The translations under genes were made by a program, and so were the position numbers. From positions 186,001 through 250,000 of the forward strand of contig NZ_VLIY01000003.1 of NCBI RefSeq assembly GCF_007489285.1: a DNA stretch of 64,000 bases. The letters are read 5' to 3'. The notes under the pieces are model-generated. The model did no database searches, was not told the DNA's origin, and saw nothing but the letters and a program-made list of their open reading frames with translations. Source of the stretch: Skermania sp. ID1734 (lineage in GTDB: Bacteria; Actinomycetota; Actinomycetes; Mycobacteriales; Mycobacteriaceae). Below are positions 20,501 to 28,802 of the stretch, piece after piece (position 1 is the stretch's first letter; each line of letters opens with the position of its first letter).

Positions 20501-21486
20501 GCGGCGCACAACGGGCGTGCCTGCAGGTGGTTGCCGCACCGCTTCCGGAGGCGAGCGCCGACTCGGTTGCCGGCGCGCTGCCGTTGGGTCCATCGTCAGT
20601 GGTGCTGCTGACCGGCGGGGCCCGCGGGATCACCGCCAAGGTGGCGGTTGGGTTGGCCAAAGCCACCGGGTGCCACATCGAGCTGATCGGGCGCACGGTC
20701 GCGCCCCGAGAGCCGGAATCCGCGGCGACAGCCCATGCCGAGGACCGAATGGCGCTGCGCCGGGCAGTGATCGAGCAGGGTGTTCGGGTGCCGGCCGAGG
20801 TTGAGGCGGCTGTTGCCCGGCTCCTTGCCGAGCGTGAAGTGCGCCGCACCCTGACCGAACTCGACGCTGCCGCTGCCTCGGTGCACTATCACGCGATCGA
20901 CGTCCGCGACGCCGACGCGGTGGCTGCCGTGGTGGAAGGCATCTACTCGCGGCACGGCCGGCTCGACGGTGTCGTCCACGGTGCTGGCCTGCTCGAAGAC
21001 CGTCTGCTCGTGGACAAGACCCAGGAGTCCTTCGAGCGGGTATTCGCCACCAAGGTCGACGGCGCCCGGGCACTGACTGCAGTGGTCCGCAACGACCTCG
21101 AGTTCCTGGTGCTGTTCGGCAGCGTGTCCGGGGTTTATGGAAACCGCGGTCAGGTCGACTACTCCGCCGCCAACGACGCCCTGGACTGTCTGGCCCGCCG
21201 CTGGTCGACCCAGCTGCCGGGCAGGGTGGTTTCGGTGGACTGGGGGCCGTGGGCGCCAGCCGAAGGCGGGATGGTCTCCGAGGAGTTGATGCGCGAATAC
21301 GCCCGCCGCGGGGTCGGAGTGATCAGCCACGACGACGGTGTCGCTGCGTTGTTGCGTGAACTTGCGCATGGGCCCAGCAGCGATTCTCAGGTCGTGTACG
21401 CCGTGGGATCGCCGGACGTGTTTGCCGGTCACCCGGCAACCGACGCCGAGGTCGCCACGAAGGGTGCGGGCGGGCTTGGTGGCTGA
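14575..21486 (+). CDS. Pfa/Hgl-like secondary-lipid polyketide synthase: NPD-NPD-KS-AT-ACP-KR
   Basis: A 2303-residue multidomain synthase. Residues 10-270 are a nitronate-monooxygenase/PfaD-type FMN-barrel domain with Leu133 in GSEAGGLVG where the family has His. Residues 305-590 are a second such domain with His442 in GRECGGHVG, so it is probably the active enoyl reductase. A KS (670-1125) has Cys869, His1004 and His1044. An AT (1235-1525) has GQG and GHSYGE with Ser1326. One ACP has Ser1737 in LSIDSIKRIEI, the form typical of PUFA-synthase carriers. A structural half-domain leads into a KR (2010-2290) with GGARGIT and Tyr2196. A TTG start 15 bases upstream is possible, but the ATG at 14575 has GGAG at good spacing. 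The domains suggest iterative synthesis of a reduced chain, with dehydration supplied by the next protein. Confidence 0.88.
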   Translation: MKRSWRGGSLVIGVSPFEQPNARLTVAVCRAGGLGVLDLGRDKTAALAALGDACAWWSGAFAVRVPDSCPLTPADLPEQIDTVVLSALADAAEWDGAGARRVLVEVRSVTEAVAAAEAGVDGLIAKGSEAGGLVGESTTFVLLQQLAARVELPVWAAGGIGMHTAPAAVAGGAAGVVLDAQLALVSEMELTDTVAAAIRSMDGSETVVLGSHRVYLRPDLPVAQLANADTDLEPDTVRARLGARDLQSQLLPIGQEGGFAARLADRYVTAGGVVQAIERAIRDDIAAAAQASALGPESSFAATHKLALPVAQGPMTHVSDKAGFAEAVAAAGGLPFLALSLLSGDRARTLLQETSDLLGDKPWGAGILGFVPAELRQEQLAAVLEVRPPCVLIAGGRPSQAAELEAAGIPSFLHVPSPGLLAQFLAHGSRRFVFEGRECGGHVGPRSSFALWEAQVATLLEFGERAGAEFFGELEVLFAGGVHDSRSAAMVAALAAPLVSRGAGVGLLMGTAYLFTEEAVAAGAIKPTFQQAALDCDATVLLETSPGHSTRCADTTYVRTFLHTKQRLIDEGVGRQQMWAELEQLNLGRLRIASKGLRRRGEEILAVDDDVQRTDGMVMIGDIATMRSELTTVAAIHEGVSGGATEYLRGRAHELGYTASAPKPEPKPVDIAIVGMAGIFPGATDAAEFWFNVLAGVDAVTEVPVQRWDPAIYYDPAATGHSGGEKTPSKWGGFLPDVPFDALAYGIPPASLAAIEPVQLLALEVAARALRDAGYEVPGPNTTGRPARRFDRDRVAVVFGTEPGTDLSTAYGFRTMFPTYFGDLPAELDAHLPRLTEDSFPGVLGNVIAGRIANRLDLGGANYTVDAACASSLAALDNACKELQSGTADMVLCGGADTHNSVSDYLLFSSVGALSASGRCRTFDSSADGIAIGEGVGCLVLKRLADAERDGDRIYAVVKGIAGSSDGRSLGLTAPRADGQRRAMERAYLMSGLSPAQLGLVEAHGTGTVVGDRTELAALTEVFSEAGAEAGSCALGSVKSQIGHAKCAAGVASLIKTARALHSGVRPPTGHLVSPNDYWSPQQSPFYFDTAARPWLAPAAQRFAGVSSFGFGGTNFHAVLAGYGGAAEPNHGLDTWPAELFCFRGSDRDEAARQMARLAELLTANERAGRPWRLRDLARTVAEQPGADRPVQVAVVPSDLDELAGQLDRAREFAAAPQAGVFVADADRNSGTKVAFLFPGQGSQRVGMLADLFIAFPRLRQYLTLGADWYDVMFPAAVFSPADVARQREALTDTRVAQPALGVAGLAMHQLLTTLGVQPDAVAGHSYGELVALCVAGGMSPETLLDISRVRGAAIVAAAGEDPGAMAAVSAGSDDVVALLDASPGCAEVVIANHNGPRQTVVSGPTSAIEAAVAACGERGLYAKRIPVACAFHSPVVAGAAQTLASAVDGRLGAPTLPVWSNTTAEPYPDTDGAVQSLLARQVAEPVRFVEQVEAMYAAGIRVFVEAGPGRVLTQLVGKILADKPHTVVACDAPGEAGLRRLLLALAELAAAGVAVDTAPLFRGRDAVRVDESTLPRRPGWLVNGFLTRTADGEYLPGAFQPATELEVQSMTTLQGTHRGTPEPSRDAIVLEFLRSTREMMAAQRDVMLGYLGAPAPAGYQPVAAPVVVDSAPLLPVHDMVAPPAPSAARAEATVAATLTPESALATLRAVVSERTGYPVDMLEADLDLEADLSIDSIKRIEIFGALRERIDLGGTADVDESAVEELARLKTLQATVDWLVTRSGAGDGQQAEAAPESAGCERYVVELRELPSVPTPRVNGSAPLTGRDIVVVGAGTELGAELTSLVEHCGGQVRCVPAGALPDGALDIVVYADAAGSDTSLPGAFGQLRDAVLGGARRLVIATGLGGRFGIEQPSATDRSVGLHGLARTVAAEYPQLVVRAVDLDPNEPAAALAAALFAEAVDAEPLPGVSVGYRGAQRACLQVVAAPLPEASADSVAGALPLGPSSVVLLTGGARGITAKVAVGLAKATGCHIELIGRTVAPREPESAATAHAEDRMALRRAVIEQGVRVPAEVEAAVARLLAEREVRRTLTELDAAAASVHYHAIDVRDADAVAAVVEGIYSRHGRLDGVVHGAGLLEDRLLVDKTQESFERVFATKVDGARALTAVVRNDLEFLVLFGSVSGVYGNRGQVDYSAANDALDCLARRWSTQLPGRVVSVDWGPWAPAEGGMVSEELMREYARRGVGVISHDDGVAALLRELAHGPSSDSQVVYAVGSPDVFAGHPATDAEVATKGAGGLGG

Positions 21487-24400
21487 CGATCGCCGGGCCG
21501 GCAGCGGTGCGATCGCCATCGTCGGCGTCGGTGCGGTGTTTCCCGGCGCCGCCGACGCGGCCGCCTATTGGCGCAACATTGTCGACGGCGTCGACGCGAT
21601 CAGTGCGGCACCCGCCAACCGCTGGGACCCTTCCTACTACCGTCCGGAACTTCCGCCGGCGAGCGACCGGTTGTATTGCCGCCGCGGTGGTTTCATCGAT
21701 GACTTGGCCACTTTCGACGCGGCCGGATTCGGCATCATGCCGGTGGCCGCGGCAGGCGGTGAGCCGGACCAGATGCTCGCGCTGCGGGTGGCGGCCGAGA
21801 CGATTGCGGACGCCGGCGGCGCCGACCGGTTGACCGACCGCAGCCGCGTCGGGGTGATTCTCGGCCGCGGCGGCTATTTGTCGCCGGCCGGCGTCCGGCT
21901 CGATCAGCGGGTGCGCACGGCACACCAGTTGGTGGCCACGTTGCGCGAGCTCGTGCCGGGCCTCGGCGCCGACGAACTCGACCGCGTCCGGCAGGCATTC
22001 CAGGACAAGCTCGGCCCCGAGCGTCCGGAGGCCGCAATCGGTTTGGTGCCGAACCTGGCCGCCTCCCGCATCGCAAACCGTCTGGACCTGCAGGGTCCGG
22101 CCTACACGATCGATGCCGCGTGCGCGTCGTCGCTGGTGGCCGTCGATCAGGCGATCGGCGAACTCACCAGCGGCCGTTGCGATCTGGTGCTGGCCGGGGG
22201 TGTCCACCACACCCACGACATCACCTTCTGGTCGGTGTTCACGCAGCTCGGTGCGCTCAGCCGCAGCGAGCAGATTCGCCCCTTCCATCGCGGTGCCGAC
22301 GGCCTGCTCATCGGTGAAGGCACGGGCATGGTGGCACTCAAGCGACTCGCCGACGCTGAGCGCGACGGTGACCGGGTGTATGCGGTGATCCGGGGCAGCG
22401 GTGTGTCGAGCGATGGCCGGGCATCGACCCTGATGGCGCCGCGCATGCAGGGGCAGGTGCTGGCCTTGACGCGGGCGTGGCAGGCCGCCGGGCTCGACCC
22501 CACCGCCGACGGCGCGCTCGGCCTGCTCGAGGCGCACGGCACCGCCACCCCGGCGGGTGATCAAGCCGAATTGGCAACGCTTACCGAGGTTTTCGGTGGC
22601 GGCCAGCCGACCATCGGCTTGGGATCGGTGAAGTCGATGATCGGGCACACCATGCCCGCTGCGGGGATCGCCGGGCTGATCAAGGCGGCGCTCGCTGTGC
22701 ACCACGCCGTCTTGCCGCCCACTCTGCACTGCGACGATCCGCATCCAGGCTTCGCCGACTCGCGGTTCTACCCGTTGACCGACGCTCAGCCGTGGGACAG
22801 CCCAATCCGGCGGGCGGCCGTGGACGCCTTCGGTTTCGGCGGAATCAATGCCCACGTGATCATCGAGCAGCCACCCGGCGCCGCCGCGAGTGTCGGCTAT
22901 GCGACGCCAGACCCGGCGGAGAAGATCCTGCTGCTCGCCGCCGCCACGCCGGACGAGCTCGCCCGTCAGCTCGACGTCGAGGACGCGCGCCTGATCGACG
23001 CGGCCGGCGGCACGCCCGGCGCCGGAACCGTCCGGTTGGCCGTCATCGCTCCCGACGCTCGCCGGCTCGCCTTGGCGCGCAAAGTCGTTGCGCGCGGCAA
23101 ACCTTGGTACGGCCGCAACGACATCTATTTCGCGCCACAGCCGTTGGCCACACGTCCCGATCAGGTGGCGTTCGTGTTTCCCGGGCTCGAACCCGAGCCG
23201 GTCGGGCGGCCGAGTGCCGAGTTGACTGCGCATTTCGGGCTGGAGCCGATCGAGTGGCGCACGGGTGACCACTTCGTCGACCACGCCATCAATCTGCTGC
23301 GCGTGAGTCGCTGTGAGGCCGCGGCGCTCGCGCAGCTAGGTATCCGTCCGGGCGCGTTGGCCGGACACAGCCTCGGCGAGTGGACGGCCATGCTGGAGGG
23401 CGGAATGTTCAGCGCCGCCGACGCCGACGAATTCATGACGGCCCTGGAAGGCGGGCAGGTTCCCGACCTGATTTATGCGGCAGCGGGTTGCTCGGCCGAT
23501 GATGCGGCGTCGGCGCTGGGCGATCTGCTCGGCCCGGACGGTGTCGTGGTCACGCACGACAACTGCCCGCACCAGTCGGTGATCTGCGGCCACCCCGAGC
23601 GCATCGACGCGGCGATCGCCCGACTCCTCGACCGCGGGGTGCTCGCCCAGGTGGTGCCGATTCGCTCCGGATTTCATTCCCCCATGCTCGAGTCGCACCT
23701 GTCCGCCGCGCACAAGGGGCTCGATCACCTGCCGCCGCGGCCGGCACGGCTGCCGGTATGGTCGGCGACCACGGTCGCCCCGTTCCCCGCCGATCCGGAT
23801 GAGGTGCGCGAGTTGGTGCTGCGGCACCTGATCGAACGGGTCCGGTTCCGTCCGATGATCGAGCGCATGCACGACACCGGAATTCGAGTGTTCGTGCAGG
23901 TCGGCCCGGGGAGCCTGCCGGGGTTCGTCGAGGACACGCTGCGCGGGCGCGAGCACCTCACGGTGGCGTCCAACGCACCCGGACGCGGCGCACTCGACCA
24001 GTTGCGTCGGGTCGGCGCAGCGCTGTGGGCGGCCGGGCTGCGGCCCCGGTTGGACCGCTTACCTGGCGAACATCGGGAAGGCTCGCCGAGGTCGCCGGGC
24101 ATGCGCCTCGACCTGGGCAGCCCGCTGGTCCGACTCGACGGCACCGTCCCGCCGGTCACGCTCGCGTCCGTGCCGGACGCAGTCGGCCACTCGGACCCGA
24201 TCCTGGCCGAACTCGACGCCTTGGTAGCTGACGTCAGCGCGGGCTCGCGCGAAATCCTCGCCGCCTGGCGTGCGCGCGAACCCCGCCCGGTTGCGACCGC
24301 GCCGCGGGCGCTGACCTGCACCGAGGTGGTGTCGCTGCAGACAATGCCGGAACTGCTCGACCACTCCATCATCGGCACGCCACCGGGCTGGCCCGACGCT

Positions 24401-25753
24401 ACCGACCGCTTCCCGGTGGTGCCGATGACCAGCATGCTCGAACTGATGGCGCAAGCCGCTGCGCGGTTGGCGCCGGGCGCGAAGCTGATCGGGTGGACCA
24501 AGGTGCGGGCACTGCGCTGGCTCGCGGCAGCGCCGGCGACAACGGTGACGATCCGCGCCGAAATCGCCGCCGGCGAGCGCAACGGCGAGACAAGCGTCGA
24601 GGTCACCATCGAAGGCCACGCCACCGGCACGGTGCTGTTCGCCGATGCCTACCCGTCCGCACCCGCACCGAGCACAGAACCATTGGCCGGTGAGCGCCCG
24701 CCCACGGTCACGGCCGCCCAACTGTACGAGCGCCGGCACATGTTCCACGGCTCGCGCTTCGCCGGAATCGCCGAACTCACCGCCGACGCCGATCGCGGAG
24801 TACGCGCGGTGCTGCGCAATTTGCCGACGCGCGGGACGCTCTTCGACGCGGTCGGTCAGGTGATCGGGCACTGGGCGCAGCAGTCCCTGGCTGAGGACCG
24901 GATGGTGTTTCCGTCGAGCATCGACGCGATCCGGTTGTACGGGCCGATGCCAGCCGCCGGGGCACTGTTGCGGCAGACGGCGTGGATTCGCGAGATCGGG
25001 CCGGCCACCATGCGTTCGGACAGCGAGTTGGTGGAGGCTTCCGGGGCGGTGTTCGCCCGAGTGGAAGGCTGGACGAACATCCGGATCGGCGGCAACGATC
25101 GCACCTGGCAGATGCAGTTGCGGCCGGACGCTGCGGGGCTGGCCGACGTCCAGGACGGCGGATGGTGCCTGGTGCAGGAGTTCTGGGCCGACACCCGCAC
25201 CCGCGAGATCACTATGCGAAGCTTCATGAACGCCACCGAACGGGCGGAGTACGAGCGGCTGGACCCGATGCATCAGCGCCAGTGGCTGCTCGGCCGGATC
25301 GCCGCCAAAGACGCCGTGCGCCAGACACTCTGGGACAGCGGGCGAACATCGGTGTTCTGCTGCGAGGTGACCGTCGGTCGTGGCGACGATGGCCGCGCGA
25401 CCGTGGCAGCGGCGGGTTTGTCACCGCAGACCTCGCTCGCCTTCGCGAACACCGCGTGCCGCGGACGCGACCCGGGCCTGGGTGTTGCGCTGGTGGGCAC
25501 CGGCTTTGTGGCGATCGGCATCGAGCCCGTCGCCGGTGACGAGGCGGCGGCCGCCGTCGTGGCCGCGACGCGGGCGATTTCGGAGGCGCTCGGCGGCGAC
25601 CCGCAGCTGGCGGCACGGGCTAGTGTCGATGGCTCGGACATTGCCGTGGCGGTTTCGGCGGGGGAGAAGATTTGGCAGTGTCACGCTCGGCCGGTGCAGA
25701 CCGGCGGGCGCCGCCACGTCGTGGCGTGGTGCAAGGAAGGAATACATCAATGA
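21479..25753 (+). CDS. Second synthase subunit: KS-AT-dehydratase with C-terminal PPTase-like domain
   Basis: A 1424-residue partner of the first synthase; its GTG start lies inside the 3' end of that gene (eight-base overlap). A KS (10-460) has Cys215, His353 and His390, all intact. An acyltransferase-like domain (565-850) keeps GHSLGE (Ser631) but has FPGLE instead of FPGQG at its N-terminal signature. A polyketide-type double-hotdog dehydratase (955-1210) has His962 in LLDHSIIG and Asp1123 in DAVGQ. The last 150 residues resemble the phosphopantetheinyl transferase module at the end of related synthases: WLLGRIAAKDAVR (about 1268), then GFVAIGIEPV (about 1343). The usual SxSH element reads SLAFANTA and GIDxE reads GIEPV, so this module may be inactive. 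No ACP is present here; one lies upstream and one downstream. Confidence 0.85.
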   Translation: MADDRRAGSGAIAIVGVGAVFPGAADAAAYWRNIVDGVDAISAAPANRWDPSYYRPELPPASDRLYCRRGGFIDDLATFDAAGFGIMPVAAAGGEPDQMLALRVAAETIADAGGADRLTDRSRVGVILGRGGYLSPAGVRLDQRVRTAHQLVATLRELVPGLGADELDRVRQAFQDKLGPERPEAAIGLVPNLAASRIANRLDLQGPAYTIDAACASSLVAVDQAIGELTSGRCDLVLAGGVHHTHDITFWSVFTQLGALSRSEQIRPFHRGADGLLIGEGTGMVALKRLADAERDGDRVYAVIRGSGVSSDGRASTLMAPRMQGQVLALTRAWQAAGLDPTADGALGLLEAHGTATPAGDQAELATLTEVFGGGQPTIGLGSVKSMIGHTMPAAGIAGLIKAALAVHHAVLPPTLHCDDPHPGFADSRFYPLTDAQPWDSPIRRAAVDAFGFGGINAHVIIEQPPGAAASVGYATPDPAEKILLLAAATPDELARQLDVEDARLIDAAGGTPGAGTVRLAVIAPDARRLALARKVVARGKPWYGRNDIYFAPQPLATRPDQVAFVFPGLEPEPVGRPSAELTAHFGLEPIEWRTGDHFVDHAINLLRVSRCEAAALAQLGIRPGALAGHSLGEWTAMLEGGMFSAADADEFMTALEGGQVPDLIYAAAGCSADDAASALGDLLGPDGVVVTHDNCPHQSVICGHPERIDAAIARLLDRGVLAQVVPIRSGFHSPMLESHLSAAHKGLDHLPPRPARLPVWSATTVAPFPADPDEVRELVLRHLIERVRFRPMIERMHDTGIRVFVQVGPGSLPGFVEDTLRGREHLTVASNAPGRGALDQLRRVGAALWAAGLRPRLDRLPGEHREGSPRSPGMRLDLGSPLVRLDGTVPPVTLASVPDAVGHSDPILAELDALVADVSAGSREILAAWRAREPRPVATAPRALTCTEVVSLQTMPELLDHSIIGTPPGWPDATDRFPVVPMTSMLELMAQAAARLAPGAKLIGWTKVRALRWLAAAPATTVTIRAEIAAGERNGETSVEVTIEGHATGTVLFADAYPSAPAPSTEPLAGERPPTVTAAQLYERRHMFHGSRFAGIAELTADADRGVRAVLRNLPTRGTLFDAVGQVIGHWAQQSLAEDRMVFPSSIDAIRLYGPMPAAGALLRQTAWIREIGPATMRSDSELVEASGAVFARVEGWTNIRIGGNDRTWQMQLRPDAAGLADVQDGGWCLVQEFWADTRTREITMRSFMNATERAEYERLDPMHQRQWLLGRIAAKDAVRQTLWDSGRTSVFCCEVTVGRGDDGRATVAAAGLSPQTSLAFANTACRGRDPGLGVALVGTGFVAIGIEPVAGDEAAAAVVAATRAISEALGGDPQLAARASVDGSDIAVAVSAGEKIWQCHARPVQTGGRRHVVAWCKEGIHQ

Positions 25754-26046
25754 TGGCAACAACGAGTGAGCACGGTGCGGTGTTCGACGAGGTCGTGCGG
25801 ATGCTCACCGAGGTGATCGGCGACGAGTTCCTGCTCGACATCGAGGTCACTCCGGAAACGACGTTCAGCGACGACCTCGCCGTCGAGAGCGTCGAATTCG
25901 TGGCGCTCGGGCAGAAACTGCAGCAGCGCTACGGCGACAAGGTGAACTTCGTCGCGTTCGTCTCGGACCTCGACATCGACGAAATCACCGCCCTCGACGT
26001 GGGCACCGTCGTCGGTCACATCGAAAAGTGCCTCGCGCAGGGCTGA
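25750..26046 (+). CDS. Stand-alone acyl carrier protein
   Basis: A 98-residue acidic protein with the four-helix ACP pattern: TEVIGDEFLLDIEVTPETTFSDDL, then AVESVEFVALGQKLQQRYG, then a helical end. Ser47 would take the phosphopantetheine arm, but the residue before it is Glu rather than the near-universal Asp (VES instead of DS). It starts in an ATGA overlap with the synthase stop, preceded by AAGGAA. It probably carries a starter, an extender or the finished chain for release by the hydrolases next to it. Confidence 0.8.
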   Translation: MMATTSEHGAVFDEVVRMLTEVIGDEFLLDIEVTPETTFSDDLAVESVEFVALGQKLQQRYGDKVNFVAFVSDLDIDEITALDVGTVVGHIEKCLAQG

Positions 26047-26050
26047 CGCT

Positions 26051-26800
26051 ATGGGTTTTGTCAGGGTGCGCGGCGCCCGCTTCCACACGGTCGACCTCGG
26101 TTCGGACGGTCCGGACGTCGTTATGGTGCACGGACTGTTCACCGGCAGTGTCGCGTCCTGGTACCTGACCGCGGCGCCGCTGCTGTCCGAGCACGCCCGG
26201 GTGCGGTTGCTCGACTGGCGCGGACACGGTCTCAGCGAGCGCACCCCGAGCGGGTATGGGTCGGAGGCCATGGCCGCCGATCTAGCCGCCCTGACGGCCG
26301 ACCTTTCTCAGTTCACCCTCGTCGGGCACAGTTTCGGGGCGATTGTCGCGACCCGGTTCGCGCGCGCGTGGCCGGAGCGCGTGGCCCAGGTCGTGTTGGT
26401 GGACCCGCCGCTGGGCCCGGCAATCGGTTCCTGGTGGACGCCGCGAGAAACGGAACTGATCGCCGCGCGGGCGGCCGCGCTCGACGCCTCGACACCGCCC
26501 GCCCGGCGTGAACCGGCCAACACGATCGGCAAGCTGTTGGCGCATACCTCGGTCACCGCGGAACTGGAGGCGGAGTCGCCGTTCGGAGCCGCGCAGATCG
26601 CGGAAATCGGTGATGTGCCAGTGCTTGTCGTCGTCGGGTCCGAATCGCCGTTCCGGGCGGCGGCGGACGCCCTGACCGGCGTGCATCCGCGGCTCGAGCA
26701 GTGTGTGCTGCCCGGCGGCCACGACGTGCACGTGGAGTCGAAGCAGGAACTGGCAAAGCTGTTGAGCGAGATCGCCGGCGAGCCGGAGGTCTGCGGGTGA
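26051..26800 (+). CDS. Alpha/beta-fold hydrolase (thioesterase-like), first of two
   Basis: A 249-residue single-domain hydrolase: VMVHGLFTGSVASW oxyanion turn near residue 25, LLDWRGHGLSE, nucleophile elbow GHSFGA with Ser94, Asp in VVVGSESPF region and His in PGGHDVHVE near the end. It has no signal peptide. It follows the ACP by four bases and overlaps the next hydrolase by four, so the role most consistent with context is release or editing of ACP-bound chains or hydrolysis of a product ester. The cap domain is short. Confidence 0.82.
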   Translation: MGFVRVRGARFHTVDLGSDGPDVVMVHGLFTGSVASWYLTAAPLLSEHARVRLLDWRGHGLSERTPSGYGSEAMAADLAALTADLSQFTLVGHSFGAIVATRFARAWPERVAQVVLVDPPLGPAIGSWWTPRETELIAARAAALDASTPPARREPANTIGKLLAHTSVTAELEAESPFGAAQIAEIGDVPVLVVVGSESPFRAAADALTGVHPRLEQCVLPGGHDVHVESKQELAKLLSEIAGEPEVCG

Positions 26801-27612
26801 ACACCGAAACCGCAAGGGGCCTGCGCTTTCACGTGCAGCAGATTCCACCGGCGCAACCCGGATCCGGTATCGGCGTGCCGATCGTGTTCCTGCACGGGCT
26901 TGCCGTTGACGATCTGTCGAGTTTCTACTTCACGCTGGCAAGTCCGCTGGCCCGGGCCGGCGCCGAGGCGATTCTTTATGACCAGCGCGGCCAAGGGCTT
27001 TCGGACCGGCCGCCCACCGGCTACGCGATTGCCGACGCCGTCGCGGATCTGTTCGCCGTGCTCGACGCGCTCGCTGTCGATCGGCCGGTGGTGTTGGTGG
27101 GCAACAGTTTCGGTGGCATGGTCGCCGGTTACGCGGCGCTGGCGCGGCCGGAGCGGGTCGCCGGCCTGGTCTTCGTGGAGTCCACGTGTGCCGGCCCGGT
27201 TGCCGAGGACTGGCTGGAAAGCATGGTCAATTCGCTGAGCGTGGCCGCGCTCTTGCTCGAACACGAACGCACCCACGAACAGTGCGGCGCAGCGGGTTTG
27301 CGCAAGGCGGCGAAGAAGCTCACCGGAATGCACCGCTTGCTCGAAACGACGTCGATCATCGAGGATCTCGCCGCGGAGGTGCCGTTGCCCGCGGAGCGTC
27401 TTGCGGAACTGAGCTGCCCGGTGCTCGGCGTCTACGGCGAACACTCGTTCCTTTTGCCCGCCGCCGACGACCTGCGCCGATACGTCCGCGACTGCCGGAT
27501 CGAAGTCTTGCCGGACGAGAACCATTCGGTGCTCGGTCAGGCCACGGGGGTGTTGTGCGACATCGTCGTCGATTGGCTGGCGCGGTCGGTGACCTTGGCG
27601 GAGGCCCGTTGA
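26797..27612 (+). CDS. Alpha/beta-fold hydrolase, second of two
   Basis: A 271-residue hydrolase of the same superfamily as its upstream neighbour but not a close copy. It has VFLHGLAVDDLSSFYF, LYDQRGQGLSD, the elbow GNSFGG with Ser104, Asp/Glu in GVYGEHSF and His in PDENHSV. The helical cap (about residues 130-200) is longer than in the first. Translation starts at a GTG overlapping the previous stop (GTGA). A two-hydrolase set next to a free ACP may split type-II thioesterase and chain-release functions (inference). Confidence 0.82.
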   Translation: MNTETARGLRFHVQQIPPAQPGSGIGVPIVFLHGLAVDDLSSFYFTLASPLARAGAEAILYDQRGQGLSDRPPTGYAIADAVADLFAVLDALAVDRPVVLVGNSFGGMVAGYAALARPERVAGLVFVESTCAGPVAEDWLESMVNSLSVAALLLEHERTHEQCGAAGLRKAAKKLTGMHRLLETTSIIEDLAAEVPLPAERLAELSCPVLGVYGEHSFLLPAADDLRRYVRDCRIEVLPDENHSVLGQATGVLCDIVVDWLARSVTLAEAR

Positions 27613-28802
27613 TGAGCCGATTCCTGTTTGTCGTTCCGCCTCTCGCCGGGCACATCAATCCGACGATCGGCGTGGGCGCCGAGTTGCTCGCGCGCCGGCA
27701 TTCGGTCGCCTGGGCCGGGTTTCGGCACGGGCTCGAGGCTCGCCTGCCCCAAGGTGCACGCCTGTTCCCCGTTGGCGGCGACATCGACGCCGCCAATTTG
27801 CGTGCCCCCCATGAGCAATGGTTGCAGCTGCGGGGGACCGCCGAACTGAAGTTCTTTTGGGAGGACTTTCTGATCCCGCTCGCCGACGTGATGCTGCCGG
27901 GCGTTCAAGACGCGATCACCGAGTTCGAGCCCGATGTGGTGGTGTGTGATCAGCAGGCGCTGGCGGGTCCGCTCGCGGCTCGCCGCGCGGGTCGGCCGTG
28001 GGTGACGTCGGCGAGCACGTCATCGGAGATCACCCGCCCGCTGGCGGCCATGCCGAAGGTCGATGACTGGGTCCGGGACTGCATGACGCAGTTGCAGCGC
28101 CGCAACGACATCGGCGAGCCCGTCGACCTGCGCTGGTCCGAGGACCTGGTGCTGGTGTTTTCTACGCAGGCGTTGACCGGGCCCATCGCCGAACTGCCCG
28201 AGCATGTTTCGTTCGTCGGCCCGGCGGCGGTGCCGGCCGATGAGGAGCAACCCGAATTCCCGTGGGACTGGCTCGATCCGGCGCGGCGCACCGTGCTCGC
28301 GTCGTTGGGCACGTTGAATGCGGAAGCGGGAGTCGGGTTTTACCGGACGCTCATCGAGGCGGTCGGCAGGCTGGGTGAACCCATTCAGCTCGTCGTGGTG
28401 GCGCCGCCCGAGTTGATTCCGGACCCGCCCGAGCATGTGCTGGTGCGCCGCATCGTCCCGCAGCGCGCCCTGCTGCCGCGAGTGGCCGCGGTGGTCAGTC
28501 ACGGCGGGCACAACACCGTGTGTGAGGCGTTGACGCTCGGGATTCCATTGGTGGTGGCCCCTATTCGCGACGACCAGCCGATCATCGCCCAGCAGGTCGC
28601 CGACGCGGGCGCCGGGGTACGGGTCAGCTTTGCCCGGGTGCGGGCGACCGCGTTGGCCGACGCGCTCGGTGCCGTCCTCGACCAGGAGACGTATCGGGCG
28701 GGCGCGCGGCGCATCGCGGAATCGTTCGCGACGGCGGGCGGCGCCGGACTCGCCGCGGATCGGCTGGTCGAACTAGTAGCGGTGGGAGCCGGCCATGGAT
28801 GA
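27612..28802 (+). CDS. Glycosyltransferase, GT1 family (macrolide/UGT-type), copy 1
   Basis: A 396-residue GT-B enzyme. The N-terminal acceptor domain starts FLFVVPPLAGHINPTIGVGAEL. The donor domain has SLGTLNAE, VSHGGHNTVCEALTLGIPLVVAP and DDQP, the nucleotide-sugar-binding signature of UGT/MGT enzymes. Donors are usually NDP-hexoses. It is clearly paralogous to the gene at 32820-34004 (shared VVPPLA start and PLV(V/M)APIRDDQP). The start overlaps the hydrolase stop by one base (TGATG). It presumably glycosylates the synthase product or an intermediate. Confidence 0.87.
   Translation: MSRFLFVVPPLAGHINPTIGVGAELLARRHSVAWAGFRHGLEARLPQGARLFPVGGDIDAANLRAPHEQWLQLRGTAELKFFWEDFLIPLADVMLPGVQDAITEFEPDVVVCDQQALAGPLAARRAGRPWVTSASTSSEITRPLAAMPKVDDWVRDCMTQLQRRNDIGEPVDLRWSEDLVLVFSTQALTGPIAELPEHVSFVGPAAVPADEEQPEFPWDWLDPARRTVLASLGTLNAEAGVGFYRTLIEAVGRLGEPIQLVVVAPPELIPDPPEHVLVRRIVPQRALLPRVAAVVSHGGHNTVCEALTLGIPLVVAPIRDDQPIIAQQVADAGAGVRVSFARVRATALADALGAVLDQETYRAGARRIAESFATAGGAGLAADRLVELVAVGAGHG

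Noticed and set aside
18721-20511. Long open frame on the minus strand opposite the first synthase
   Set aside because: It lies wholly antisense to conserved AT-ACP-KR coding sequence, has Arg/Gly/His-rich low-complexity translation and no recognisable motif; an expected shadow in high-G+C DNA.
14575-25753. Classical modular type I PKS or mycocerosic/phthiocerol-type PKS
   Set aside because: The fused NPD domains, IDSIKR-type ACP, lack of repeated modules and PPTase-like tail fit iterative Pfa/Hgl-like synthases better.
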